From: Pyricularia pennisetigena
Lineage: Eukaryota > Ascomycota > Sordariomycetes > Magnaporthales > Pyriculariaceae
Direction: 5' to 3'
NCBI RefSeq assembly: GCF_004337985.1
Contig: NC_043742.1
Location: 1,970,176-2,034,175, forward strand
DNA length: 64,000 bases
The position numbers and the translations under genes were made by a program. Positions 1 to 13,318 of this stretch are shown in pieces. The notes under the pieces are model-generated. The model saw only the letters and a list, made by a program, of their open reading frames with translations, was not told the origin of the DNA and ran no database searches. How positions within the stretch are numbered: position 1 is the stretch's first letter; each line of letters starts with the position of its first letter.

Positions 1-1990
1 TGTTGGGTTTTGGTGAAAGTAGAATTTGGCAAGGAGACGCCCCGAAGCGAGCGCCCCAAGATTTGGGTATTAAGGGAGGTAAATTAGCGCTGGGCCGGGA
101 GGCTGAGTACGATACGATCCGAGTGTCACGGTCGAGCTTGGCTAAGTAAGTGGCTGGCCAGGGTGGTTTCGTTTGAATTCGTGGTCGGGGCGAAGGTGAA
201 GACGCGATTATTTGTTTTTGATTTGTGTCCGCTATGTCTTCTCTCTTTGTACCGGTTTCTTTGATTTTTCTTCGGCGTAGATCGTTTACCCAAGCGGAAT
301 GGAGCGAAATGCGAGTCAAGGGGGTCTAGCAGGGAAAAATCAATGTTGGTTGCTGAATTACCATGCAACAACCCAAGGATACCTGCTCTTGTCAAAAAAA
401 GCACAACACACTCGAGCGGGCGCCAGGCACTGACTGGGGGCGTCAAGTTCCCAACCCAAACTAGACCGGGTGGTGCAGTAATTGTGGGGTGAATTACCCC
501 AAGAGGTAGGTACTTGACCTTGCTGTAGGTACGGCACACACTCAGACACGCGCAACCGTTGCACTAAAGGCCTAGTCGCAACGACTTGCCTTGTCACAAT
601 TATTTTAGCAGGTTTTGTTCGTGACTCCGTGTTTTGTAAAGTCGCAAGTTGATTCAATCAACGGGCCAAAAAAATGGCTGAGTGGATAATCAAAGTGATT
701 GACTTGGGGCGAGTGAGTGATCCGGGTGAGGATAATAAAGATTGACCCTGAAAGCACAAAAGGTGGGATGAGTGGGTTCAAGACTTCATCCGAAAGATGT
801 CCGTCGATAATCAACACGAGGGGACACGAATATATTAGAAACAATACGAAGAGTGGTAGTTGAATTGTTGACCAAGAGGGTGAGGCGCAGCGATAGTAAT
901 TGATGTGTACCTACGAGACTTGAATGGGTTCCCTCTCCTGATCGTTTGCATGCTACGGTTTGCCCAGACGGATCGTGGTGTGGGGGGTCAGCTCCATCCG
1001 GCTGCAGGTTTTTGAATAGGCGCAAGAGGCGATGCAGGGCGAGGGGTGGACAAACCCAAAACCAGAACATCCGCCAAAGCCGCTAGGTAGTGGGCATAAG
1101 AGGCCCGTGCACCGCAATGCACCGCCCTCCTTTATAGTGGAGCGGTTCGTCACTGCGGAATGGCGCTGACGTCGCTTTTGGCTGAGGTAGAAAGGGAATT
1201 GATGAGGGATCTTCGGCTTTTTGACTGATCTACCACAGTGCACAACACAACTGTCTTAAGCCACCTGAACGGACCTGAAGGGCAAGGATGGCTGTGCAAC
1301 AAACACCCCGTGACCGTCCACTTGACTCATATAATTTAATAATTCGATTTGGATGTATAATGATAAATTTATTAAGTACAGCAGAAAAAACTTCAGGTTT
1401 CAATATGGCGACGTTGATCGAATTACAAGACCGGTAATGAGCTTCTATAAAAGCATAGCCCCTATGAATAATGTCAAAGTTTCTAGACTAAGGTAAGCGT
1501 GCATACTGGTGGTACATGAGCGGGAAAGTATGCTCAGTAATCCATCTCGAACAAACTTGAAGGAAGACGAGGTCAGAGCCAATGGTAGAAAACACAACAG
1601 TCTGACTCGAGCCCGTTGGAGATTCCCGTGGTGTAATCGATCGATCAAACATAAAGATCAGCTTTAAGAGAGTCTGTACCGCAATCAACTCGAGTAAACT
1701 GGATACTGCCAAGCGTATCCTGCCAACATATTGCCATTATCTGTTTTGTTTAAAAAGACTCCATCCGTACGCGATAAAAAGCACCTCATACTAAAATGGC
1801 CAGTCTCGAAACTCATCAAAATATAGACATCCAATTGCTACTCTAATTCCCTCTAGACTAGATGCAAACAACTCTATCATGTCCTGGACCTAGATGCAAT
1901 AAACCGCATCCCACATCTGTTGTACATTCATCATCGAATTCAAGGAACCACACGTAAATAGATCCTCACATCCCCTACCCAAAATGCCGC
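1..1990. other. Intergenic, no supported gene
   Basis: No open frame here has a recognisable domain, a signal peptide or consistent coding character on either strand. The stretch becomes AT-richer after about 1320. It is probably the 3' flank of the M18 aminopeptidase gene plus non-coding DNA. Confidence 0.6.
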
Positions 1991-3851
1991 CTACTGCCAT
2001 TCGGCATCAACCTCCTCAAACTTGTCCAGGAACGCCCGGAAGAACTTGACACCCAACCCGGGGTCGAGCGCGCCCGTGGTAGCCCTGACGCTGTGCATGC
2101 TGAGCTGGGGCAGGCCAGCGTCCGCGCTCCGGACGCCCATGGCGCTACTCAGCGAAGGGCCGACAGTGCCGCCGCTCCGACTGTCGTTGCGGATCATAAA
2201 CGTCTGGTTGACGCAGCCCGACAGCTGAGCGACCCGGTCCAGGATCGCCGTCGACACCGGGTCCGTCGTCATGTGGCCGTTGGAGTCGGCACAGACCGCC
2301 ACGCCCACGTTGAGCCGCGGCGCGTGGCCCGCCAGGTACTTGTCCAGAAAGTTGGGGTGCGCCGCATGCGTCACGTCGGCCGACACCAGAAACGAGTTGG
2401 CGTACGTCCTCCCAACGACCCCAGGCCCGAAAGTGGTCTTGCCGTCCGAGGCCTCCGTGAGGGCCTCAACGGCCCGCTCAATCACGATCGGGAGGAGGTT
2501 GGATTTGGCGCCCTGTTTGAGCAGACTGCCAATCTCCTCGTCGTCGAAGAGCGCCACGAGCTTGATCTGGCCAGACTTGTCGTCGTCCGAGGCGCAGAGG
2601 AGCCCCTGCAGCGCCGCCCAGCTGCAGAGCTTGTCATCGATGCGGCCGGCGAAGATGAACTCCTTGTCCAGACCGCCAACCGTCGCGGGCTGCAGGTCAA
2701 AGAGCTCGAGCTCCCAGTTGACGATCTCGGCTGAGGACTTGAGACCCAGCTGCGACGTGATGAGCTTGACCAGCTTGGGCGGTTGGGAGGACGCAAAGGA
2801 GCCGGCAGGGCCGCCACCCAGGTAAGGTTTGACGTCGCCTGATTCTGCTGCAGTTGCGGCGATGGAGCCTGCCGAAAAGAGGTCCGAGTTATCGAGTCCA
2901 ATAATGGGTACGGCCTGAGTCTCCTTGTTGTTCGTGCCCATCATGCCGACGCCAAAGTGCGGCGCCAGCGTTGGCACCCTGGCGATGGGCCAGTCCACCT
3001 TGACGAGCTTGGTGCTCGTCTTGCCCGTGCTGGGATCACGGACGATGACCCTGCCGCCGATGGATAGGTCGCGGTCCCACCAAGTCTCGTTCAGGGCGCC
3101 GGCGTAGGGGGCAACCCCGAGTTGCAGATAGCCAGCCCGGTTGGGCTTGGAGCTCACGGGCTTGAGCTTGGCAGTCAGGGCGTCGATGTGACCAGCAATC
3201 ATCGCGACACCGTTGCCGGGCTTGTAAGCCTTTCCGACTGCAAAGGCAACCAGAGAGGAAGCATTACGTGTCACATAGTACTTGCCGCCTGGGCGAATTT
3301 TGCCCGTCCAGTCGGCACGGGCAGAGAGCTGGGGTTGCGATTGTGAAACTGGTTAACTGGGTGACATTTGACGCGTAGCAGTAGGACGTCTTGTAACTCA
3401 CCTCGGTGTATCCTGCCGCACCGAGCTTGCCCTTGAAATAATCAACGGCATGGAAGATGGTCGGGTTCTCAGTCAGGAAATCGGTAAATGGCTTGGTGAA
3501 AGCCTCCGGGCGAGCTTCAGCGACGGAGCAAATGGCGCATTCGTTCTTGTTGACCACCTTGTGCACAGCGTACGGCAGCTGGACCATGCATTTGATGCAG
3601 ATCTGCAGGCCTCGGCGTTGGGCCTCGCGACCTACATCGCCAGCAATGTAGTACCGCATCTCGGGGGTGGGCTGGTCCATGGGGGAGTCCATGCTGACGT
3701 CTGTCGCTGTCGAGCTGGGCGTTACCGTCGGCGAAATTGCGGCGGCAGTAGCAGTTGCAGCGGAGCTCGTCGCCGAGCTGGCCAAGGATGCAGCACGGAG
3801 AGACAGGTTTGAGGCGCGAGCGCGGAGGAAGTCGGGCGTGTGTCTGGTCAT
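1991..3851 (-). CDS. M18 family metallo-aminopeptidase (vacuolar Ape1/aspartyl aminopeptidase type)
   Basis: Two exons, 3402-3851 and 1991-3328, joined across a 73-nt intron (donor gtgagt, acceptor ccccag) in phase 0; 595 residues. M18 enzymes are cobalt/zinc exopeptidases that remove N-terminal residues, and the fungal Ape1 branch works in the vacuole. Visible family features are the GGKYYVTRN block just after the splice, the metal-binding H-x-D in GHIDAL, the DDEEIGS metal-ligand/catalytic acid segment, the ADVTHAAHPNF His segment and the C-terminal SGGTVGPSLSS block. The HxDAL form matches the Ape1 branch better than the HTDSP form of animal aspartyl aminopeptidases (from memory of the families). 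The start at 3851 gives a low-complexity Ser/Ala-rich leader. An in-frame ATG lies upstream at 3932. The protein is about 80 residues longer than yeast Ape1; part of residues about 65-110, which carry two CxxC pairs, could be a retained intron. Confidence 0.9.
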
Positions 3852-5888
3852 TGCTCGGCGGAGTTGCGAGATGGGAGATTCGTGCACGTTCAGCGGGGAG
3901 TCGAAGAGGAAGAGTTCGGTCTTGTTATACATGACAGATTTGCATGTGAGCAATTGATTGCCTTAGGAACCTACAGTAGTCCGATTGGGGGGGCGTGGGT
4001 GAGTGGGTAGCTACCTCAGGTGAAGGTTAAGTAAGGTAGGTAGCTTGTATGCTGAGTAGGCAAGTAGACAAGTAATTGGAAGATTCGAAGTGAGAAAGGT
4101 GTTCCTGGTTGGAACAAGGGTTGTTCGGTTCAAAGCGCGAAGCTTATCTTCTGGGGAAACTGGAGGGACACTTGATAACCTCAGTTGAATGTCTCGAAAA
4201 TGAGTCGTCGCACACCATGTCAGCACTGATCACTGCGGTATCGGCGCCAAGCTAAGCGTTGCCAGGGCGGCAATCGATGATGGTTTGGGGTGCGGGTGTG
4301 GGCTGCAGGGGTATAGTGCTGATCACCAGTGGAGGTGGAGCTGGAGCTATGCAAATGTCAATGCCATAGGCTGGAGCTCGAAACACCAAGATTTGAAATC
4401 TACCATATAGTAAGTTGACATGGCATTAGTTTGATCCTACAATGGATGTCCTTGCCGGAGAGAATCTCCGATTTCTGAAAGCTTGGAAGCAATAATCACC
4501 CTCGGATTTCACAAAATGATTGTCTTTTGCATGTTGGATCCTTCTCGATCATGCATTTCGATTTTTCCCCCCGGTACTGGACTCGCAGAGACCAAGACTT
4601 GAGCCGAGCTGTTGGTCAAAACTTGAAAGATTCGCATTTTTCCTTGACAACCTCGCCAGTCTCGCCAGGCGCTACGAAAATCAAGTGAGGTAGTAACAGA
4701 GACGTGGTAAATACCAACTACAACCAGGAAACACCTCACCCCAATCAATGCCTTAAATGGCGCAGGCTATGCTTTTTTTTTTTTTTTCCCGAATACAAAC
4801 TACACGAAGCAAACCTGTCGAAGACCTACAGTCGCCTGCCATTCTTCGAAAGCAGATGCTTGCCCAGTCTTTGTGGCTGCGTCCCTGGTGGACCGAATGC
4901 TTTAGTAACTGTTCATGAAGTCAAATCGACAACAAACATGCCCCCGGGCATAGACGCTTCTTGACTACACGGCCATGGTTATCATCCAACTGAGCGACAT
5001 AACGGTTTACTTTACCGAGTTGTATGCTGTCCCCAACACGTTCCGCGTACCTGATATGTCCCACCAAACTGACTGGTAAGAAAGAGTCACACCGAAAACG
5101 ACAGCTTCCAACAACATGGAGATCGAGCGTAAGACTCCTCGTCGCCACTGATGGTCTCCTACTGGTTGTGTAACGTCCAAACAGCCTCGGCCGACCTATG
5201 ATCAAGATATTGCATATGAAATTCTGTCGACAAGGACACCATCATCAGCAAGTCCATCCAAAAACTTGATGCTGTGCTTCTCTCTAGTGGTTTCACTGAT
5301 CGAAGTGTAAAAGATCCCAAGTTTGGCTCATTTTAGATCCCCATTGCAACTGCATCAAAGATGCAATGTAGCGTTTATAAGAGGGCCGCTTTGAAATGGC
5401 AGGAGAGACCGGCGACTAGGATGACAGAGGGCCGGTTCAGCATGTCAATGGAAACCGCCGCCAGCTTAGCAGCAATCACTGTGCTCATTTACCAAGTCAA
5501 TCCAAATCAGCATTGACACCGAGACACAGAAGACCTCAACTTCTGTCTCCTTCATAACCATGGGAACTAGGAGGCCAAAACTGCCACGATCGCTTGAAGC
5601 AATAAAGGAAGAAAAAAACATTTGATGCGACTCCAATTAAGAGACCCTCACCGTCTATTCGCCCCAAGTTGGTAATTAACCACCCTCGCCCAGGCGTTCG
5701 ACCAAGCGAGCGTGAGGATGGGAGGATCTCGAAAATAATCTGGGAGACTTCGTGTTCAATTTTATCCGCGATAGAAATCCCATCGTTCAGATCCACGGGA
5801 TTTTTTGTCCTTGCCGGTAGTCTCGACACAGGAGAATATCATTATGATCCTCGCCGACGAATAGCTTCTTATTAAAAGCCGCCTACGT
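3852..5888. other. Intergenic, no supported gene
   Basis: Only short frames without family resemblance occur. There is a T-run near 4772-4786. The 5' end of the aminopeptidase transcript presumably begins just upstream of 3851. Confidence 0.55.
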
Positions 5889-6564
5889 TCAAGACTCGTA
5901 GGTAGGGATCTGGTTAGGGACCTCGCTAGTGACCCGGCTCACTGGGGCCTGTCCAGGACGACTCTTGCTAGCTTTTCGTGCTGCTTTACGTTTGGCCCTA
6001 TTCTCTTTCCGTTTGGCCCTATGCTCTTTCCAGTTATTATGAAGGTTAATGTACCCGTCCCAGATCGCCATAGCAACAACAGCGGCATGTCTTCTAAGAC
6101 CATCAATAGTCTTATCCAGGACTCCACTATGATACCCCGTTGGACTACCTGTTGGAACCAAAAGACATTATTAGTATCTACATTGATTGATATAGTTTTT
6201 GCAAAAAAAGACCTGCTAGATTTATTCTGCTGCTTAGAGGCGTGGACACAAAGATGCTGATTTTACCTGGGTTGGATTTCTGCTTTTTTGCTTTCTTTTT
6301 CTTTTTGTCTCCTGGGCCGGCCCTGCGTTTCAAAGCTTTATTTTCAACAGATCTGGCTGAGTTCAGATGGCAGGCCTGCTGGCCAAAACAGGGAAATACA
6401 TTGGAAGTTGATTGCGATTCTGATTTGCCGTCGACGTGCGTTGGAATAGCGTCAAGATCCCGGGCTGCTTCAATAGGACGGATCCGGTCCGCAAATGATT
6501 CTGTTGGGAGGGCGACGGTGAAATGTGCTAGAATTAGGAAGGCGAACGGTGTTATAAGCTGCAT
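5889..6564 (-). CDS. Lys/Arg-rich small secreted protein, candidate effector
   Basis: Two exons, 6267-6564 and 5889-6148, give 185 residues. The 118-nt intron has donor gtaaaat, a TACTAAT branch site and acceptor ccaacag, and both exons meet in the same phase (G|GT). The protein opens with a convincing signal peptide (MQLITPFAFLILAHFTVALP). A region with two cysteines follows, then a very basic stretch around residues 85-100 rich in KKKKKAKK, and a second basic stretch near residues 136-160. That second stretch is encoded in part by two tandem 21-bp repeats (5990-6010 and 6011-6031, one mismatch), giving the heptad RAKRKE[NH]. No domain is recognised. It sits alone in a 4-kb gene-poor region, as effector genes often do. 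The basic runs resemble nuclear or nucleolar localisation signals. The function is unknown, and expression is unproven. Confidence 0.62.
5990..6031 (-). repeat. Two tandem 21-bp repeats inside a coding exon
   Basis: The units at 5990-6010 and 6011-6031 differ at one base and encode a repeated basic heptad in the secreted protein gene. Being a multiple of three, copy change would keep the reading frame. Confidence 0.85.
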
Positions 6565-8248
6565 GGCCGAATTATTTTGGCATTACTTATTGGGTAAAAT
6601 GTAGGAAAAGAGGAACACGAAAAAAAAGAGGTAGAAAGAGAAGACCGAAAAGAAAGATGTGAATATTCAAGACGCCCCTTTTCGGGGTTAATAGAACAAT
6701 ATTAAGCTATACTAACTTTAGAAATGTGATTATCCGGAGAAGCGGGCAAATCCGGACCACAAACCCATGACTTAAAAGGGCACACAGCCTTAAAGTCTTG
6801 CAGGCTCCAATGTTGCAAAGACGAGCCCGTGACAGCCAGTCATGTAGCTTTATACAAAATAGGTACCTTTTGCAAACATCCAACATCATGATGGTTGTTA
6901 AAATAGCCGCAGCAGCCGCGTTTAGCGGGCATCATGTTTCGGATAGGAATATCGGGATCCGGGTCAGATGCATGACAACGGTGGTAATAGCCGCATCCCT
7001 AATTCGCTATGCCCCTTAACAAGGGCGGGTAGACCAGGAACATGAATCTATAGCACACAAGGGACGCAAGCCGCACAGCCTAAAGACCATGGGACTTCAA
7101 GTACATCTAAGCATTTATAAAACATAAAAACTACGGTAGAAGCAGCTCGCCAACTATAACGCTTGCATTTCTACACTTAGTGAACCATCTCTGACTACAA
7201 CTGCTGAGCGAGGCCTGTCCAGCAGACAGACAAGATGCTGAGACACACTTTCAAAAAAAAGAGTGAGGATGCAAGTAACGCTCGCCGATAAAGTGTCTAA
7301 CATAGGGCGATTACAATAAACGCGTCAAAATTTGCTAATTATTGTTGCTCGAGCTTACGACGCAACCTGCCAACTGTGGGACAGAAGTCCACGTGCTGAA
7401 CAATTTTGCCGGGAAGGGAAAAAAAAAGAAAGCAAAAAGAAACAGAAAAAAGAATAAAATAGACATCATCAACGGGGGTTTCCTTGGAAGAGACTCCTGT
7501 TGCTACAATTGAGTCGGTCACTCATAGTAGACTTGGGTACCAAGATTCTCCAGTGATCAAGGTTTATACCTGGAATGTGCAGACTCTCGGGGGACAATTG
7601 CCCAGCCTTGTTCAGATACCAATCGTTCAGCTCGTTGGAGAAACCTTTTTGGATCGTATTTGATAGAAAAAAAAAACAATACGCCTATTTAGGATGGCAC
7701 TTCAGGTAAAGCGAATTGCTTCCAATCCTACGCAAGTAGTTAGAACTCGGGGACAGCGAGATACCATTAAATCACAAATCAGTAGACGGCAGTCCCAACC
7801 AATCTGACAGCTGTTCAATTTAAAATCTGGATGGTGGGGGTGGGCAAGTTCGTCCAAGACAAGGGAGCCCGAGCCGGACTAAGTTGGGTTGGAAGGATTG
7901 TTTTACTGTCCTGACACCAAGTGGCATAGTCATCAAGTAGCACTATGAACACTTGACAAGATGAATTGTATACAATAGACATTGCGAGTCATTTTTCAAA
8001 AAGAAGAGTGACAGACACAATCACCATATTGATCGTTGAGAAGAAGTAGAAAGACATCAGAAATTTTGGACAGTAGACTTTAGCCTCCCCAAACAGAACT
8101 CAGAATTGAGTGGATTGTACGAAGAGACAAAAGACAAATGCAGATGTCGAGGAGATCTAGACCAGAGAGATCTACATGCAATATGTATCGGAATCTGGCC
8201 CAAGGCGCAGCCTTTAATGCAGTTGGTATGTAAAATCCCATCCATCCG
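6565..8248. other. Intergenic, no supported gene
   Basis: Short frames only; none has a domain or signal peptide. Several A-runs are present. The region separates the secreted protein promoter from the 3' end of the transhydrogenase gene. Confidence 0.55.
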
Positions 8249-11200
8249 TTACTGACGAGCCTCGAGGGCTGCTTTGATAGCTGATATCGTACATTTCAAA
8301 GTTAGTACTATGTCTATAAGGCTTAAACAAAAAGAAAAACGTGGCACAGGGGTTAAATGGATGTCAGTCGAGAAGCTTACCATCGCAAGTTGTCTTTGCA
8401 TCGCCAAACAGCATCCTCGTGCCCGGCATGTAGAACATGGGGTTCGGCACGTCGGCGTAACCGCTTGCGAGACCTCTCTTCATCACAATGACCGTCTTGC
8501 TCTTCCACGCGTGCAGGACCGGCATGCCCGCGATGGGACTGCCCGGCTCCAGCGCGATCGGGTTGACCGTGTCGTTGGCGCCGATGACGAGCGTCACGTC
8601 CGTCTCGGAGAAGTCGTCGTTGATCTCGTCCATCTCCAGTACAATGTCGTACGGGACGCTGGCCTCAGCCAGGAGCACGTTGCACTGGCCCGGCATGCGG
8701 CCGGCCACCGGGTGAATGGCGAACCGGACGTTGATGCCCTTGCTGCGCAGGAACTGCGTGAACTCGGAGATGGCGTACTGCGCCTTGGCGACCGCCATGC
8801 CATAACCCACGACGATGATGACGTTTTCGGCGTTGAGGAGCGCTTCGGCCGTGTCTTCGACGTTGGTTTGCGTTATGGAGCCTTCCATCTTGTACTCGGT
8901 TTGCTGAGGTGCCGATATGCCGCCAAATAGGACGTTTGTCAGAGACCGATTCATTGCCACGCACATCTGAAGTTAGGTTGTGTCAGCAAATTTACGTTAT
9001 GCCCAGTATCTGCTTCGTCTTTAGGGGGCTGCTTACAATATATGATAGAATGGATCCAGACACCCCTATGAGGGCGCCGACAGTCGTCAAAAGTGAATTG
9101 TCCAGCATGAAACCCTCGGCCACGAGAGCGAAGCCACTATAGGCATTCAGCACAGTGATTACAACAGGCATGTCTGCGCCACCGATGGCAGCCGTCGTGG
9201 TGAAGCCTTGGATGAATGACAGAACCGTGTTGGCGGCTAGTGCACCTGCGGCAACCATAGGTGCACCCGGTGCCATGGTCACGAAGGCACCCATTGTTGC
9301 CAAGTTCGTGCCCAGCATGCCAGCGTTGATGAGGTGACGGCCTGGAAGAATGATGGGCTTGGAAGACATCTTGCCGGCGAGTTTGGCAAAAGCGACTATG
9401 GAACCGGTGAATGTAATACCACCTGTTCATAGAGCATGTTAGCAATGTCGATACGGGGGAAAAGAAGAAAAAGAATTTTGCCATAAGAGGGCTCAAGATC
9501 AACGGCTTACCGATAAGAACACCCAGATATGCTGTTACGAGATGCAGTGTGGAAACATCATGTACGTCAGTCATGACGCTGCCGATGCTGGTCAAGACAG
9601 CAGCGAGACCGACAACCGAGTGCAGAGCAGCCACAGTCTGCGGAAGGTCGGTCGGGGTGATGCGCTTTCCGATCATGAACCCGGCCAATCCACCCATGGC
9701 CGCAAGTCCAACGAACTGTGTCAAGACCTCTGGGGAGAAACCAACAGCAAGCAGAGATGCAAGAACTCCGGATCCAACGCCGAGTATGCCCAATGAGTTA
9801 CCCATGCGGGCGGTAGCCTGCGAAGCAAGACTCGAGATGGAGCTGATGCAAAGAACAGAAGAGACCAGGTATCCAGCCTGCACAAGACCCGCGGCGCCGG
9901 TGGAAGCTGCAGCAAGGAAACCACCGCCGAAAAGAACGGCAGGGATTCCGTACAGCCAGGGGTACTCTGGAGGATCAGTCGGACGTTTGAACATGTCAAG
10001 CATGCGCTTTGTGATTACAAAGCCACCAGAGACGTTCACGAATGCCAGCAGAACCGACAACGCACCAAACGCTTGTGGGATGGTGTGGGGGAAGAAGCCT
10101 CCGCCCAGGACGAAGAGACCTCCAATACCGACCATACCCGAGATGGCGTTGGTGACACTCATCAAAGGACTGTGCAGCGCGGGGGCGACATTCCAGACAG
10201 CACGATAACCAATCAAACTGGCAAGACCAAAGGTGAACATATTGCCCATAAAGGCTGGCCCAGTCAGCTTGCCGAGAGCCAGGGCAGCGCCCATGCCTCC
10301 AGTGACAGTAGCGACCTCCCGCGCCTCCTTCTGGAACGGGGTCAGGGAAACCACCTCGGCCTCTTTGGTGACTGGCTTGGCGACCGGAGCAGGGGGTGGA
10401 GCAGGTCGGGGAGCGGGCGGGAGAACCTCTCCCTTCTGCGTCACGATGGCACCACGAACAACCTCGTCTGACAGGTCGATTCCAAACTCCTTCTCAACGG
10501 GAGCCATGGAAAGCAGCAGCTTGGTGATATTGTTCGAGTACAGCGTAGACGACTGTGTCGGCAGGCGGGAAGGAAGATCAGTGTAGCCGATGATTTTGAC
10601 CCCCTTGTAAGTTACCAGCTCTCCGGGCACCGTCTTTTCGCAGTTTCCACCTGCCTCGGCAGCCAAATCGACGACAACCGAGCCGGGCTTCATGGTCTCG
10701 AGCATAGACTTGGTGATCAGCTTGGGGGCGGGCTTCCCGGGAATCAGGGCTGTGGTAATGATGATGTCGACCTCGCGGGCTTGGTTGGTAAAGAGACGCA
10801 GTTGTGCTTCCTGAAATTCCTTGGACATCTCCTTGGCATAGCCACCGGCTCCGGAGCCGTCTTCTTGAACATCGACCTCAATGAACTCAGCACCAAGAGA
10901 CTGGACTTGTTCACGGGTGGCAGGGCGCGTGTCGAAGCCTCTCACGATGGCACCCATGCGCCTGGCGGTTGCGATGGCACTCAGACCGGCCACGCCAGCA
11001 CCGACGACCAAGACTTTGCACGGTGGAATCTTTCCGGCGGCCGTGACCTGACCTGTCAGGAAGCGGCCAAAGTTGTTGGAGGCTTCCAGCACAGCCTTGT
11101 AACCGGCAATGTTGGCCATGGAACTGAGAGCATCAAACACCTGGGCGCGAGAGATACGCGGAATCATCTCCATAGCAAATGATGTCGCCTTCTTTTCAGA

Positions 11201-11951
11201 GAGCTTCTGCACCAGTTCCTTGTTCTGTGCCGGCTGGAGGAACGAGATAAGAGTCTGGCCCGTCTTCATGCCCTCGGCCTCGCTGAGACTCGGACCACGG
11301 ACTTTCAGCAAAATGTCGGAATTGGCCCAGACGTTGCCGGCATCCACCAGCTCGGCGCCCGCCTTCTCATACTCCTCATCGGGAAAGTCGGCCTCGGCGC
11401 CTGCACCGCGCTCGACAAGGACGCGTTTGAAGCCCTTCTTTTTTAACAAGGCAACATTCTGCGGCGTCAGTGCCACTCGTCGCTCGTTTGGGTAAGTCTC
11501 CTTGGGCACGCCGACGGTGAGCTCGGCGTAGGGCGTCGTAGGCGGCAGGACTTTAGTAGAGTATGCCGAATTGACCTTGATGACGCCCGTAGCTGGAAGC
11601 GCGGGAACAGTGGGAAGAACTGTGGCGTGCCGAATGCGCTGTTGACTTTTTGGAACTGCAACGAGGGCCAGCGAATGGCGAGAAGCAATGGCTCGGTGAT
11701 GCCTGTTGCTCAGCGTGTTGTGCCATTGGCGGCGCTGCGTGCGCTGGGTGACGGGCGATGATACCGACGCACCGTCTGCCGTGAGACATGGTCAGTTCCA
11801 GAGCTTGGCTTTGAATAGTCTGACCTGACCGGTCGCCTTGGTGCCGTTGACGCAACGAGCAAAACTTACCCAAGATTGCGGAGAGCGCGGGCAGACCCGA
11901 CAAGCCATGGCTATGGGCCACAGCGGCCGGCCGAACGAGTGTCCACGACAT
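8249..11951 (-). CDS. NNT: NAD(P) transhydrogenase, mitochondrial (single-chain)
   Basis: Five exons in transcript order: 11870-11951, 9511-11775, 9037-9422, 8381-8966 and 8249-8280, giving 1116 residues with phase kept at every junction. The enzyme couples hydride transfer between NADH and NADP+ to proton flow across the inner mitochondrial membrane. The N-terminal part ([17 protein letters not shown] and the Rossmann segment [14 protein letters not shown]) is the NAD-binding dI domain. It is followed by a Pro-rich linker, the multi-pass membrane dII domain, and the NADP-binding dIII domain with [15 protein letters not shown] and RGLASGYAD motifs. The bacterial alpha and beta subunits are fused in the order alpha-beta, as in other fungi and animals. 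The first 80-odd residues are Arg/Ser/His-rich with few acids, as expected of a mitochondrial presequence. The last exon is only 32 nt and supplies the conserved helical tail ending at TAA. Confidence 0.95.
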
Positions 11952-13318
11952 GGCGACAGCCTGCCCAATGGCTATTGCCGTAGGGGGATCAACTTCCGGA
12001 TACAATGAGCTGTATGAACTAGATCATTTGCTGCGCGCCGAGGATCATGTCAGCGTGAACGGAAGAGCAACTCAGGATCCACAACCAGAGCTGTCGTCGG
12101 TGAGTCGATAGAGTGGGTGGGCTAAAAAAAAGCAAAGAGAAAAAAGTGATGAAAAAGCAATAATTGCAGCAGATCACATCTGGAAAATGCACCAGCCAGA
12201 CTAATCCAAGCCCTAATGTCCAACGAAAGGTTGTTCAGTGTGGCGTACCTGAGCCCGTCGCAGAGCTTCTATCTGCAAGCTTGCACTATGACACACGCAG
12301 CTTTACTCTTGGCAGAGGACTCGGAAGACCGAATACGTCAAAGTAGGTACCTGTCCTACTATCAATGTGAAGCTGCGGTTCACTGCATCACACGCACCTC
12401 GATCCGGACATAAGGTGAGATGGTGTGGTGTGTGCGATGTATGGTTTGTTGACCCGAAACACAAAAAGAGGAGGAGAGGGAAATGGCAAGACCTGGAAGC
12501 TCATATGGATGGGATCGAACATGAGGAGCAAAGCTTTGGGTCAATTCATTTACCTGCATTGGCCAAGATGCGGGGAAAGCGGAAGCAGCACGTCTCAGGG
12601 TCTCGGCATCATCCCACCGAGCTATGGTTTGATGCAAACTCAAGCGCTTCAATGAACTTGCCCCCGCATCCTAGCTTGACGCGGCTTCTAAACGTACAGT
12701 CGTACTGCAGAACTACACATGGTGCAGCTAATGAAGCTTGCTGCTGGCGCCAACCTTGCAAGCTTGTTCAAGTTTTCCCCCAAGTGGGTGTCTCCAAACT
12801 TGAAAGCTTCGTGCTTCTGTCAGTCACGACCAACGGGGGCTTCCTGACGTCGTATTGCGTCTCACATTGCGGGGACATCAAGGTCCCCACGCCGATCCAC
12901 AAGAGTAGGCACGGGGAGGGTCGACCTATCTGCATTGTTTATAAACAGGTCGGGACATTTATATTCAGCGACGGACAAAGCCGTTACCAGGAACGCCATA
13001 CTCAATAGACAGGCAGATGGCATCCATAAATACATCTTCCACTTTTAATGCGCGACGGCCAATGCCGTTAACCAGGAAGTTGATATTCTTTGGCTGAATT
13101 GTTTCATCATTTAAGCCGGTCAATCTTCCAACTCAATTCCAATTTGCCTTTTCCATCCTTCATTGGTAATTAATCATCCCATCTTCCACTTTCGTTCGGG
13201 TTTCATTATTTGTTTGCCTAATAACTTTAACTTTGTATCTCTTGCACTTGATTTTCTTACTCTCATTTCTTGCAAAACTTTTAACGGATTATCGCCGTTC
13301 ACAATCCACATCATCAAC
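11952..13318. other. Intergenic, no supported gene
   Basis: The 5' flank of the transhydrogenase gene lies here. A long plus-strand frame at 12367-13008 was considered and rejected. From about 13040 the sequence becomes AT-rich ahead of the small secreted protein gene. Confidence 0.5.

Noticed and set aside
12367..13008. 213-residue plus-strand open frame
   Set aside because: No domain, signal peptide or consistent codon pattern; overlaps frames on both strands with equal claim.
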